DNA of 64,000 nucleotides from Kistimonas sp964291505 (GCA_964291505.2 OZ220216.1:1-64000), one strand, 5' to 3'. Counted from the first letter of the stretch, positions 55,068-64,000 are shown. Notes: generated from the letters alone by a model not told the origin. Numbers and translations are program-made.

Positions 55068-55322
55068 TTATGGCCGGGTACTTATGGAAATCCTCCTGTC
55101 TTCGATTTGTACCGTGATAGTTGTAATTGATCTTGGATCAATATCATCTATCAACGGAATGGGTTCATTTCTCCATTTTTCGTAGTTATGGGGTTTAAAA
55201 GGACATTGCTTTACTCTTTCCTGTCCTTGTCTTTGGGTATTATCAGTATCTCTTTGAGATTCTGGCGATGATGGTTTCTGGTTGTTTAAGGTTTGAGTGT
55301 TTTTTGATATGCATGAGCCCAT
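55068..55322 (-). CDS. Small protein with a eukaryotic N-myristoylation-like start (MGSCISKN)
   Basis: 84 residues, hydrophilic, not recognised. The N-terminus MGSCISKN fits the eukaryotic N-myristoylation signal (Gly2, Ser6, Lys7) plus Cys4 as a palmitoylation site, as in Src-family kinases and G-alpha subunits; no bacterial lipobox or signal peptide is present. The middle is Gln/Ser/Arg-rich (SPESQRDTDNTQRQGQERV) and the end alternates strand-like residues (SITTITVQIEDRRISIS). The stop lies about 15 bases from the IS630-type element. If delivered into a host cell it would be membrane-targeted; that is inference. Confidence 0.5.
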   Translation of the reverse strand: MGSCISKNTQTLNNQKPSSPESQRDTDNTQRQGQERVKQCPFKPHNYEKWRNEPIPLIDDIDPRSITTITVQIEDRRISISTRP

Positions 55323-55666
55323 TGTGTTTACCTTATGCTTAGAAATGTACCTGCTATTCGAGGTGTGAATAATAAAGAATCGAATCTTAATGATATGGAA
55401 TAAGTTTTTGATAACGAGATTGTTGTATTTTTATAACGTTATTTTTATGCTCCCAAGCTTGTATCGTTCTTTTGGTAGAAGCTATTCAGTGATAAAGCGT
55501 GTTATAAAGTGATGTAGTGTTGCCTATCTTGTACTTTTATCCCTGTCATTATTTTATTTGACTCAATGATGATTTATGCACTCCTACTGTTAGTGAGGTT
55601 GTACAGTGGCTCAGCATAACGTCCATGTCATGCCTGCTTATGCTCGGCAATCTTTCTATGACGTTA
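55323..55666. other. AT-rich intergenic region, no gene seen
   Basis: 344 bases between the 84-residue gene and the MATE gene; AT-rich, with no coding frame. Presumably carries the promoter of the 84-residue gene. Confidence 0.5.
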
Positions 55667-57067
55667 TTAGTGGTTCGCCGTCTGTCTGATCATTTTCAAG
55701 CAAATTTTGTTTGAATGGCCCGCTTTTGAAACTTTCTGGAACCGACGCTGAACAAAAAGCATGGTGAAAAACAATGCAATGCAGAGTGCGACCCAGAACC
55801 CCTTCGCTCCCTGGGCAGGCATGACCCAGCTCTTCAATGCCAATACGGATCCCAGGGGGAGTGCGATTCCCCACAGTGAGGAGACCACAATCATCATGGA
55901 CACGCGCGTATCTTTGTAGCCTCTTAGAGCTGCGTTGGTGGATACCTGCAGGCTGTCAAAAACATGGTAAAGCGCAACCAGTGGCAATAACTGGCTGGCG
56001 AGTGTGATGACGCCAACGTCATTGGTATACAGCGTTGCAAACCATTCCCGGCTTCCGTAGATAAGCAGTGCCATGCCAATGGCGACGGAGAGGGCTGTCA
56101 GGATGCCGGTTTGTCCTCTGAAACGTGCCAGCGCATGCTGATTGGCGCCAACCGCTTGCCCGACTCGAATGCTGGTAGCAATACCGATACCTGAGGCCAA
56201 CACCATGGGCAGGGTCGATAGGTTAAAAGCGATCTGGTGCGCGCCGAGAACCGTGTCACCCGAGGGCGTCAGTAACAAGGTGATTAGGGTAAAGGCCAGA
56301 AACTGGAAAAACAGTGTGTAGCCGATCGGTGTGCCAACCTTGAGTAATGCGCACAGTGTATCCCGTTGCAATGGCGCAAGACGGCGTAATGGGCTGGTAT
56401 GTCTCAGCGCGGGGTTCAGTGCGATATAGGTCAGCATGAAAACTGGTGCCAGCCACATGATCAAGGCTGTGGCATATCCACATCCAACGCCGCCCAACCC
56501 AGGCATGCCAAGCTTTCCGTAAATCATGATGTAGTTGAACGGAATATTCAGCGCCAGGCTGAGCAGCTGGATCATCATGACTGGTCGGGTATGTGCCTGT
56601 CCTTCCAGATAACTCCGAAGCAGCTGGTTCAGCGCAACGCCGGGCATACCCCAGGCAACGGCATGCAGGTAACCCGTCGCGATTTCCCGTGTTTCGACAC
56701 TCAGGTCGGTATAGGTGAGCAGTGCCGGGCTGAGGTAGAGCAATATCAGTCCAGGCAGGCCAAAGAGCAGGGCCAGACGGAACCCCTGGTGTATCAAATC
56801 AGGAATATCGCCGTGGCGACCAGCGCCGACCCGTTGGGCCACAAAGGCGGTTGTGCCCATCAGCAGGCCAACCAGGAAGACATTAATCGGAATCCACGCG
56901 GTATAACCCACGGCCACGGCGGCAAGATCGGCAGCGCTGTAGTGGCCGGCCATAAGCGTATCAACCATGCCTGCAAGGCACATCACTAACTGTGCGCCGG
57001 CCAGCGGAAGGGCGAGGCGCAGGAGAGTACGGATTTCATTCCGTACTGAAACAAACGAATGTTGCAT
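55667..57067 (-). CDS. MATE-family multidrug efflux transporter
   Basis: 466 residues with twelve predicted membrane helices, sodium- or proton-coupled drug export. Typical MATE features: LRLALPLAGAQLVMCLAGMVDTLMAGHYSAADLAAVA is present in shorter blocks (VMCLAGMVDTLMAGHY and LAAVAVGYTAWIPI), and the second half repeats the pattern (GAHQIAFNLSTLPMVLASGIG with IATSIRVGQAVGAN). NorM-like by length. Minus strand, divergent from the retropepsin-like gene. Confidence 0.92.
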   Translation of the reverse strand: MQHSFVSVRNEIRTLLRLALPLAGAQLVMCLAGMVDTLMAGHYSAADLAAVAVGYTAWIPINVFLVGLLMGTTAFVAQRVGAGRHGDIPDLIHQGFRLALLFGLPGLILLYLSPALLTYTDLSVETREIATGYLHAVAWGMPGVALNQLLRSYLEGQAHTRPVMMIQLLSLALNIPFNYIMIYGKLGMPGLGGVGCGYATALIMWLAPVFMLTYIALNPALRHTSPLRRLAPLQRDTLCALLKVGTPIGYTLFFQFLAFTLITLLLTPSGDTVLGAHQIAFNLSTLPMVLASGIGIATSIRVGQAVGANQHALARFRGQTGILTALSVAIGMALLIYGSREWFATLYTNDVGVITLASQLLPLVALYHVFDSLQVSTNAALRGYKDTRVSMMIVVSSLWGIALPLGSVLALKSWVMPAQGAKGFWVALCIALFFTMLFVQRRFQKVSKAGHSNKICLKMIRQTANH

Positions 57068-57743
57068 TAAATAGCAGCCTTTAGGTTCATCAGAACCTGT
57101 GCATTAACGTGTTTATAGGAATACGTAATCCGGCGTTTGGTTCCGGACGTTATGCAACGAATTCAGGCAGGCTAATAGATAGTAGGCTGGGGCCATCCGG
57201 TACAGACAAGTGCAGCCAGCATGGTGGCACGATGCACCAGGCGATTGAGGTTGCTGCTGAAATGCCTGTTCATGATCTGTGTGGGGGATAGTAAAATATA
57301 GTGGAAATATTCCGGTCATTCTAGAGAGGGGGCTGTCAGGACGCTATAAGGATGTCCCCCACTATTGCCCAATGGCTGAAGCAGCCGCTGAAATCGCCAG
57401 AACTCTCTGTACGGTTACCGGTCAAATAAAGAGTACACACACTATTTGAGACACAGGCACCGTTTGTCATGCAAGCGTCATGGCGAAAAGCGTTAGTCTC
57501 ACTAACAGGGAGGTTAGTCTTGATAATCGGGTATTCCGGCAATCAGTGCTTATCCTTGATCAGCTTGCGGTCTCATAGCCGTGCGATTAAGCATTTAACC
57601 TGTCAGATTTTAGTAAAACCGTGCCTTGTGGATGTTTTGATATGCTGGCTTTCTGGTAGACTCTTGTCCCCAAATTCTCATATTGGTGGCCTGGGCTATG
57701 CTTCAGGTTGGTTTGAATCCCGTCGATATCCTGGAAATCATTT
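57068..57743. other. Long divergent intergenic region, no gene seen
   Basis: 676 bases between the MATE gene and the peptide-ligase-type cluster. Short open frames on both strands (such as 57469-57762) have no coding character or known motif and the longer one overlaps the next gene's start. It should contain promoters for both directions. Confidence 0.45.
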
Positions 57744-58424
57744 ATGTCTGCTCGCAGTCTAAGCCGGTGCGCGCTGGTTTGTTTCCTTTCAACCGTTTTC
57801 CTGCTTGGTGGCTGTCAGGCGCTGCAAACCGGTAGCTACAGTACCGGCACTACTGCGGGCAGTGAACAGCAACACCAACACCCTTCAGCAAAGACACCGG
57901 AAAAAAAGCAGGAAGCACCCAAGTGTGATCCCCGCGTCATTACCCGTACAGAAGTGGTTTATAAGCCGGTTGAAATTGGCAACAAGCTGGTCATCGGCGC
58001 CGTTGAGCTGGCCACATTTGAAACCCTGGGTTTGACCATGGAAGCCCGTATCGATACCGGGGCAACCACGTCGTCCCTGGGTGCAACGGATATCCGTCTG
58101 TTTGAGCGTGATGGGCGGCAATGGGTCAGTTTCCGTCTGAACGGTGAACAGAAGGATAAGGACAGCCTGGTGGTAGAACGTCAGGTGGTTCGGAATGTGA
58201 TGATCAAGCGTCATGGCAAGGAGTCACAGCAGCGACCGGTGGTCAAACTCAAGGTGCGTATTGGCAAGATTGAGCAGATGGCTGAGTTTACCCTGACCGA
58301 TCGCAGCCAGTTTGAATTCCCGGTGTTGGTCGGTCGCAATATCCTGACTGACATGGCCATTGTGGATGTCAGTCATGAATACCTGGTTTCCAAAAAGAAG
58401 ATTGCCGATGGTAAGCAGCCATGA
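57744..58424 (+). CDS. Lipoprotein with retropepsin-like ('ATP-dependent zinc protease', RimB-type) domain
   Basis: 226 residues. Lipobox LLGGC lipidates Cys24. A low-complexity linker (EQQHQHPSAKTPEKKQ) leads to the PF05618-type domain. The motif MEARIDTGATTSSLGA has Asp104-Thr105-Gly106, the catalytic triad of retropepsin-like aspartic proteases, despite the family's 'zinc protease' name. VLVGRNILTDMAIVDVS near the end is also typical. Its stop overlaps the next start by four bases (ATGA), so the three genes form one coupled operon. Confidence 0.88.
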   Translation: MSARSLSRCALVCFLSTVFLLGGCQALQTGSYSTGTTAGSEQQHQHPSAKTPEKKQEAPKCDPRVITRTEVVYKPVEIGNKLVIGAVELATFETLGLTMEARIDTGATTSSLGATDIRLFERDGRQWVSFRLNGEQKDKDSLVVERQVVRNVMIKRHGKESQQRPVVKLKVRIGKIEQMAEFTLTDRSQFEFPVLVGRNILTDMAIVDVSHEYLVSKKKIADGKQP

Positions 58425-59974
58425 GTAATAAAATGCAGATGCGGCTCGTCGTGCTGATATTGATCGCAATCGGTCTCGGCACGGCAGTTTATAAACATGT
58501 GTCGCTGGGATTTCCAATATTTCCGGGGGAGCGGACTAAAGTCTGGGAGGTCGAAGCCCAGATTGAGTTTAAGGCGGAGGATGGACCGGTCACCGTTTCT
58601 CTGGCCATGCCGGAACCGCATTCCCGCTTTTCTGTGGTGAATGATTTCTTTGCCTCGCCGGGTTATGGTTTCCGTAAGGTGGAAGATGGCGGCATCGAGC
58701 GGGCGGAATGGACACGTCGCGAAGCATCCGGCAAGCAGGTGCTGTACTACAAAATCAAGGTTCATGAGAATGGCCGGAAGGCGAATGCTGATGTGGATGA
58801 ATCTCCCGCAGGCCATATGGCTGCAGAACCGCCGGAGCTTTATCTCCCCGAACTCGAAGGTGCCAGCCGGGTGGCGGCCATTGGCCTGCTGAAAGATGTC
58901 AAACAGCATTCCTCGAACGATACCAGTATGGCCAGCCTGCTGGTGCAGCAGCTGAATCAGCCGGATGCGAATCCCAATGTGAATATTCTGTTGGACTCCG
59001 TTCGGCATGGGGAATCCCGGGCGGTTCTCTTGATGCAGTTGCTGCGCCTGATGGATAAGCCCGTGCGTCTGGTACGTGGCGTTTACCTGGAAAGTGGTCG
59101 TCGCAAGCAGCCGCTGGTGGAAATGGTGGAAGTTCTGACGGCCAAGGGCTGGGTCATGATTGATCCTGAGTCCGGTCAGGTTGGAGTCCCGAATAATTTC
59201 CTGCCCTGGCAGCGTGGTGGGGTTTCCCTGCTGGATGTTACCGGTGGCTATGATTCACGGGTTAACTTCTCTGTGATTTCCCGCACGGTACCCGTCAGTG
59301 ATATGGCAATTCGTGAAGGCAAGATGGAGCATGCCGCACTGGTGGATTTCTCCCTCTATAGCCTGCCGATTGAAGAACAGAATGCATATCGTTACATCCT
59401 CTTGGTACCCATTGGTACGTTGATTGTCGTGCTGATGCGTATTCTGGTTGGCTTAAAGACCAGTGGTACCTTTATGCCGGTGCTGATGGCGCTGGCGTTC
59501 CTGCAAACCAAGCTACTGCCAGGGTTAGTGATTTTCCTCACTATTGTCTCCATTGGTTTGTGGATACGCTTTATTCTCAGTCGGCTTAACCTGTTGTTGG
59601 TGGCACGAATATCGGCCGTGGTGATCGTGGTGGTGGGCATCATGGCCGGCATGAGTATCCTGAGTTACAAGATGGGGATACGGCAGGCAATGTCGGTGAC
59701 CTTCTTCCCGATGATTATCCTGGCCTGGACCATAGAACGGATGTCCATACTGTGGGAAGAGCAGGGGCCTCGGGATGTACTGGTCAGTGGCGGTGGCAGC
59801 CTCTTGGTGGCGATTATCAGCTATTTCGCCATGACCAACCGGTTTATTGAACACCTGACGTTCAACTTCCCGGAATTGCTGTTGGTCGTGCTGGGTGTGA
59901 CCCTGTTGCTGGGACAGTACACCGGTTACCGGTTGCTCGAACTGCGTCGTTTTAAACCCCTGATCGAGAACTGA
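58421..59974 (+). CDS. Inactive-transglutaminase/7TM fusion protein
   Basis: 517 residues. One N-terminal helix (VVLILIAIGLGTAVYKHV), a periplasmic transglutaminase-like domain (about 60-300; SRAVLLMQLLRLMDKPVRLV, KGWVMIDPESGQVG) in which I see no Cys nucleophile at the expected place, and a C-terminal seven-helix region (about 325-510; LLVPIGTLIVVLMRILVGLKTSGTF in part). This is the 'transglutaminase-like, 7TM' family usually linked with ATP-grasp ligase and retropepsin-like genes. Function in peptide-tag or envelope stress systems is proposed, not known. Confidence 0.88.
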   Translation: MSNKMQMRLVVLILIAIGLGTAVYKHVSLGFPIFPGERTKVWEVEAQIEFKAEDGPVTVSLAMPEPHSRFSVVNDFFASPGYGFRKVEDGGIERAEWTRREASGKQVLYYKIKVHENGRKANADVDESPAGHMAAEPPELYLPELEGASRVAAIGLLKDVKQHSSNDTSMASLLVQQLNQPDANPNVNILLDSVRHGESRAVLLMQLLRLMDKPVRLVRGVYLESGRRKQPLVEMVEVLTAKGWVMIDPESGQVGVPNNFLPWQRGGVSLLDVTGGYDSRVNFSVISRTVPVSDMAIREGKMEHAALVDFSLYSLPIEEQNAYRYILLVPIGTLIVVLMRILVGLKTSGTFMPVLMALAFLQTKLLPGLVIFLTIVSIGLWIRFILSRLNLLLVARISAVVIVVVGIMAGMSILSYKMGIRQAMSVTFFPMIILAWTIERMSILWEEQGPRDVLVSGGGSLLVAIISYFAMTNRFIEHLTFNFPELLLVVLGVTLLLGQYTGYRLLELRRFKPLIEN

Positions 59975-59977
59975 GCC

Positions 59978-60985
59978 ATGGGCGTGCTAGCGTTTCTCAA
60001 GCGACGAAAGGCGTTACGTGAACTCGGCATACTGGGGATGAACCAGCGTAACCATGCCTATATCGGTCGCTACAATCCACGTTCCCGTTTCCCGCTGGTG
60101 GATAACAAGCTGTCAAGCAAGACCTTAGCTATCAAGGCCGGGGTGGCTGTGCCGCGATTGATTGATGTGGTCACAACACAGCATGATATTGTGCGGCTGA
60201 AGCCGGAGCTGGATCGACTGGGCGATTTCGTGATCAAGCCGGCCAAAGGCAGTGGTGGCAAGGGTATTCTTGTCATTGTCGGCAAGGATGGTGAGCACTA
60301 CGTCAAGGCCAGTGGTGAGCTGCTGACGTTCAACGATGTTGAGCGTCACATGTCGAATATTCTGGGAGGCCTGTACAGTCTGGGCGGTAACAGTGATGTT
60401 GCCATGATTGAGGCATTAATCCGTGCGGATAATGTGTTCGATGATTACAGCTGTGAAGGCGTACCGGATATTCGAACGATTGTGTTCAAAGGCTTTCCGG
60501 TGATGGCCATGCTGCGGCTGGCGACACGTGCTTCTGACGGCAAGGCCAACCTGCACCAGGGGGCGGTAGGGGTTGGACTCGATATCGCCACGGGACAGGG
60601 GTTGCGGGCGGTTCAGTTTGACCGCCCGGTGACACATCATCCGGATACCGGTCATGCTTTCGCAGGGCTGTCCGTTCCTCACTGGCATCGTAATCTTGAG
60701 TTGGCAGCGGCCTGTTATGATATGGCCGGACTGGGCTACCTCGGTGTGGATATGGTGTTGGATAAAGATCACGGTCCTCTGATTCTTGAGTTAAACGCCA
60801 GACCAGGCTTGGCAATCCAGATTGCGAACGGGGTAGGTCTGCTGCCACGGCTACAGCAGATAGAGGCCTTGGGCGATGTGAAAATGTCCGTTGAGGATCG
60901 AGTGGCTTACAGTATTCAGCATTTTGGTATGCGTAAAGTGGTGGCAGAAGTCGCCGTTGGGCAGGATGCTGTGATGACGCCATAG
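59978..60985 (+). CDS. Alpha-L-glutamate ligase-like ATP-grasp protein (RimK-related)
   Basis: 335 residues. Start MGVLAFLKRRKALRELGILGMN. ATP-grasp features: LGDFVIKPAKGSGGKGILVI with the ATP-binding lysines, DYSCEGVPDIRTIVFKGFPV, and LILELNARPGLAIQIANGVG at the metal site. RimK relatives add glutamate or similar amino acids to proteins or small peptides. Three bases after the 7TM gene, so co-transcribed. The substrate is unknown; the cytoplasmic ligase with two envelope partners suggests a peptide made inside and handled outside. Confidence 0.9.
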   Translation: MGVLAFLKRRKALRELGILGMNQRNHAYIGRYNPRSRFPLVDNKLSSKTLAIKAGVAVPRLIDVVTTQHDIVRLKPELDRLGDFVIKPAKGSGGKGILVIVGKDGEHYVKASGELLTFNDVERHMSNILGGLYSLGGNSDVAMIEALIRADNVFDDYSCEGVPDIRTIVFKGFPVMAMLRLATRASDGKANLHQGAVGVGLDIATGQGLRAVQFDRPVTHHPDTGHAFAGLSVPHWHRNLELAAACYDMAGLGYLGVDMVLDKDHGPLILELNARPGLAIQIANGVGLLPRLQQIEALGDVKMSVEDRVAYSIQHFGMRKVVAEVAVGQDAVMTP

Positions 60986-61374
60986 TGATTTGTCTGAAGG
61001 GATCGGTCATTGCTGGATACAGTGGTGACCTCCTGTTTTGCACAAGGCATGGCGTCCGTCATATATTCTTCTATTATTCATGCCTGTTCCTGCCTTCAAC
61101 GAAGTACCCGATCTCCCTGATAACAACTATTCCATCTCAATGTGTTGGTGGGTATAGATAAATCCCCGTCAGTATGACGAGATTCTCGTCTATCCTGTTT
61201 TCTGTCCTGTTCTCAGGTTTCCGATTGTTTACGTATGGCTGACGCCTGCTGTCTTCTTCGCCCGTTCCTTATCCTGAAGACCAGGCCTCAGTGTGTCAGG
61301 GGGAGTAGACTTCAATGATGACATGCTGCCAAACCGCCCTTGGTCGAAAGCCAGTGCGTGAGGTGTGATGCAGC
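60986..61374. other. Intergenic region, no gene seen
   Basis: 389 bases between the ATP-grasp and symporter genes. No clear hairpin terminator; small frames on both strands lack coding features. Confidence 0.5.
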
Positions 61375-62610
61375 ATGTCATTGACATCCCTCGTGATGAA
61401 AACGAAGTTTCCACTGAGCGTTGTCATAGCGCTACTGATACCCTTCTGCGTGGGACGATGGGTAAGTACAAACAGTCAAGCGCAGATTTATACGTTAAGC
61501 ATCGCAATCAAGGATGTACTGGTATTTTGTCTTCCTTTTGTCGTCATGAGCTTTGTTATTGCCTGCATGATGTTGCTCCGCTGGAGGGCTCTGATCTGCC
61601 TGATGTTGCTGGTTGGGGCGGTTGTTATATCTAACATGATGGCCTTGTGGCTTGGGTATGCTGTAAGTACGTTGTTAACACCGGTGATTGATTATCCCTG
61701 GGATAGTAATGCTCAGGAGCCGGAAAGCACATTGTGTGGATTATGGCGTATCCATTTGCCTGTGTTATTAACACATAAACAGGCTCTTCTGGTCGGCTTT
61801 GTCGTCGGGATTTTTCTGAATATACGCTGCCATCCAACCTTACGGTATTTGGTTTTATTGGCTGAGGATGTCTCCGCCTTTTTTCTCCGCTATATCTGCC
61901 TCCCTTTATTCCCCTTTCTGGTGCTGGGTTTTTCGTTCAAATTGCACGCAGATTTTGTTCAGCAGGAAATACCCTTTGTTTTCGGTCCAACATTCTGGTT
62001 GATCATGCTACTGCAAATGGCTGTCATTTTGTTTTATTTCTGGATGGCAGCCGGATTTTCCTGGCGTAAGGTCAGGCTTTATCTCTGGCGCTTATTTCCG
62101 GCAGCAATCAGTGCGATCGGTACCTCTTCCAGCCTCTATTCCATGCCTGTACTGATGGCTTGTACGGAACGTTGTGGCCGATGTCCGGTACTGTCACGGG
62201 CGGTGATACCGGCCATACTGTATGTGCATAATGTGGGTAGTGCCTTGGTGTTGAGTATTCTCATCCTCGAGGTCATGCGACGATTTGGCATGCCATTACC
62301 CAAACCATCGGACTTTATTCTGTTTTCCTTGTTTTATGCCTTGGCAAAGTTGACGGTGGTAAATGTTCCCGGGGGGATCATTTTAATAGCGGGTCCTATT
62401 TTGCAGGCGACGATGGGATTTTCTGATGGGATGCTTGGGTTGGTGACGGTCATGTACATCATCTTTGACCCTTTTGCGACAGCGGTTAATGTGACCATTA
62501 ATGGCGCCTTTGCCATTCTGTTTACACGTCTGTGCTTGCGTTGGCAGATTCTGGCCAGTCCTCAAAAAGATTGTCATTCCCGTTATTTTATCCAGCGACG
62601 GAAGCATTAG
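61375..62610 (+). CDS. Divergent DAACS (SDF)-type secondary transporter, copy 1
   Basis: 411 residues, eight or more membrane helices. It resembles dicarboxylate/amino acid:cation symporters: a Ser-rich hairpin at ISAIGTSSSLYSMPV, the helix-7 region IPAILYVHNVGSAL in place of the usual Asn-Met-Asp-Gly-Thr, LTVVNVPGGIILIAGPI and the C-terminal DPFATAVNVTINGAFAIL where classical members have an Asp-Arg...Asn-Val-x-Gly-Asp motif. The Na+/substrate-binding residues are therefore changed. GAGGTG lies about nine bases before the ATG. Paralogue follows. Confidence 0.78.
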   Translation: MSLTSLVMKTKFPLSVVIALLIPFCVGRWVSTNSQAQIYTLSIAIKDVLVFCLPFVVMSFVIACMMLLRWRALICLMLLVGAVVISNMMALWLGYAVSTLLTPVIDYPWDSNAQEPESTLCGLWRIHLPVLLTHKQALLVGFVVGIFLNIRCHPTLRYLVLLAEDVSAFFLRYICLPLFPFLVLGFSFKLHADFVQQEIPFVFGPTFWLIMLLQMAVILFYFWMAAGFSWRKVRLYLWRLFPAAISAIGTSSSLYSMPVLMACTERCGRCPVLSRAVIPAILYVHNVGSALVLSILILEVMRRFGMPLPKPSDFILFSLFYALAKLTVVNVPGGIILIAGPILQATMGFSDGMLGLVTVMYIIFDPFATAVNVTINGAFAILFTRLCLRWQILASPQKDCHSRYFIQRRKH

Positions 62611-62771
62611 TTTGGAGGGGAATGCTTTACCCACACAATGCCCGTTTCAGACAGATTAAATTGTTAGGGACTTGGTGGCTTCGTATCGCTAGCGCCGGTG
62701 TGAATTAAATAACAGCGAGTTATGGCGCTATTTCAAATCAGAACTATTATCCGATTAGTTGTTTTGAGGAC

Positions 62772-64000
62772 ATGCTTGTGGGGGCATTGTTAAAGAGAGC
62801 AAGGTTACCTGCTTCTCTGGTTTTTGCGCTTATGCTGCCGTTTATATTGGAATCTTGGGCGGTGCCGGGGCTGCGTGTTGCTTCTTATACCTTAAGCCTG
62901 GTGCTGAAAGAATTATTGATTCTTGTTCTGCCTTTTATTGTTTTTAGTTTTATTTCTGCAAGCATCATCCGTATAGGGAGTGGTGCCATGCTCTTTACCC
63001 TGATATTGGTTGCCTGTGTATTCATATCGAACCTGATGGCGATCACTATGGGCTATATAGTAGGCATGTGGGCTGTTCCGATGTTATCGCTACCTCTGGG
63101 GGGAATACATTATGACAGTCATCTGGCGAGTGCTTTGTATGTCTCGTTGCCCTCACTATTGACCAACCGGCAGGCGCTGCTTCTGGGGCTGATTGTTGGT
63201 TTGATACTGAATGTGGGGCATCACCCTCGATTGAAAGCGTTGTTGTTTTGGATGAGTGATCTGTCGTTTTTCTTTTTGAAACGGCTATTTATTCCGATAT
63301 TGCCGCTTTTTGTCCTTGGCTTTGCTTTCAAGCTGCACAGCGATGGCATATTGCATAGTGCTCTACAGATCTATGGAAAGGTGTTCGTCCTGGTGATTTT
63401 TACCCAGCTGCTATGGGTGTTGGTTTTATTTTGGTTGGCCGGTAGTGGTTCATTGCGATGTTGCTGGCAATATATCAAAAACGTTTTACCGGCGACGCTG
63501 ACAGGGTTGGGAACCATTTCCAGTGCTGCCAGTATGTCGGTACTGATTGTCTGCTCAGAAAAAAACACCAATGCGCCAGACCTGATCCGCAGTATTATCC
63601 CGGCAACTATTAACATCCATACGGTAGGTAGTGCCATTGGCCTGACCATACTGACATTAGCAACGATGCACACCTTCGGGATGGCATTACCCCCATTTTC
63701 CGTCTTTATATTTTTTGCCTTTTATTACGCACTGGCCAAGTTTTCAGTGGTTGCCGTGCCGGGGGGCGTTATTCTGATTGCCGGACCATTGTTGCAGTCT
63801 TTATTGGGCTTTTCCGACGATATGCTGGGGCTGATTACGGCGGTTTACATGGTTTTTGATCCGTTTGGTACCGCGATCAATGTCACGGGCAACGGGGCGT
63901 TTGCAATTCTAATGACCCGTTTTTGTCAGCGATGGCATATCATTCGATGGAAAAGTGGTAATGGTGACAGTGGTGGTACAACACCACGCTTTCACAGCAG
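62772..64000 (+). CDS. Divergent DAACS (SDF)-type secondary transporter, copy 2 (cut by window end)
   Basis: 409 residues from ATG 62772, still open at the window edge, almost at its expected C-terminus. Clearly a tandem paralogue of the preceding gene: GLGTISSAASMSVLI for the Ser-rich hairpin, IPATINIHTVGSAIGL, VVAVPGGVILIAGPLLQS, and DPFGTAINVTGNGAFAILMTR. It keeps more classical residues (ATIN, NVTGN) than copy 1. A GAGGA ribosome-binding site precedes the ATG. Separated from copy 1 by about 160 bases with no terminator seen. Confidence 0.78.
   Translation, partial: MLVGALLKRARLPASLVFALMLPFILESWAVPGLRVASYTLSLVLKELLILVLPFIVFSFISASIIRIGSGAMLFTLILVACVFISNLMAITMGYIVGMWAVPMLSLPLGGIHYDSHLASALYVSLPSLLTNRQALLLGLIVGLILNVGHHPRLKALLFWMSDLSFFFLKRLFIPILPLFVLGFAFKLHSDGILHSALQIYGKVFVLVIFTQLLWVLVLFWLAGSGSLRCCWQYIKNVLPATLTGLGTISSAASMSVLIVCSEKNTNAPDLIRSIIPATINIHTVGSAIGLTILTLATMHTFGMALPPFSVFIFFAFYYALAKFSVVAVPGGVILIAGPLLQSLLGFSDDMLGLITAVYMVFDPFGTAINVTGNGAFAILMTRFCQRWHIIRWKSGNGDSGGTTPRFHS

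Noticed and set aside
53772..55322. Idea that the IS630-type element interrupts one gene made of the 84-residue and 58-residue frames
   Set aside because: The 84-residue frame has its own stop before the element and the frames do not join in phase after excision, so the evidence does not support one split gene.

Overview
The window looks like chromosomal DNA of a marine gammaproteobacterium, most likely in or near the Endozoicomonadaceae/Oceanospirillales. I infer this from three things: the conserved blocks (ftsY-ftsE-ftsX-rpoH, trxA-rho-ubiD, parC), a choline-to-betaine operon, and low-complexity, eukaryote-interaction-like proteins placed between ordinary metabolic genes. No search was run, so the taxon is an inference from gene content.

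Layout. 266-4579 is the cell-division and heat-shock block ftsY, ftsE, ftsX, rpoH, closed by a bidirectional terminator shared with convergent rep (4650-6677). 6858-9294 is a wrecked locus: a minus-strand gene is split into an N-terminal piece with a Gly-Asn-Cys motif and a C-terminal piece, separated by about 1.3 kb of degenerate DNA and a 245-bp direct repeat. 9743-16301 carries divergent ppx and trxA, then rho, ubiD and fre, with a minus-strand hdeA lying between ubiD and fre. 16515-28283 is a mostly minus-strand stretch of small housekeeping and stress genes: mltC, a MEKHLA protein, a methyltransferase, a GlcG-like protein, DUF2937, DUF3429, an iron-containing alcohol dehydrogenase with a partner, a mini MreB-like protein with a GST, a rhodanese, a CDF transporter, two GNATs, an ICMT-like methyltransferase, a SpoIIAA-like protein and an L,D-transpeptidase.

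28441-33727 is the osmoprotection operon betI-betB-betA plus a short BCCT-type transporter, with a visible promoter and a BetI-type palindrome in front. 33847-38466 holds a coiled-coil membrane protein, an HD phosphohydrolase, a GNAT and parC. 38719-45556 is an accessory zone: an 842-residue disordered protein with WH2-like, proline-rich and tyrosine motifs, a TauE/SafE permease, a P1 peptidase, a remnant of a second TauE-like gene, and a 511-residue membrane-anchored protein with transglutaminase-like motifs.

45752-53740 is a catabolic island: an AraC-type regulator, an unknown protein, thiolase, FadJ-like trifunctional enzyme, alpha-methylacyl-CoA racemase-type protein and a branched-chain acyl-CoA dehydrogenase. 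Together these would suit beta-oxidation of methyl-branched acyl-CoAs. An IS630-type element with a split transposase follows (53965-55053), next to a small protein beginning MGSCISKN, a eukaryotic N-myristoylation-like start. The end holds a MATE exporter, a three-gene peptide-ligase-type membrane system (retropepsin-like lipoprotein, transglutaminase-7TM protein, ATP-grasp ligase) and two tandem divergent DAACS-like symporters, the second cut by the window edge. I saw no rRNA, tRNA or CRISPR array.
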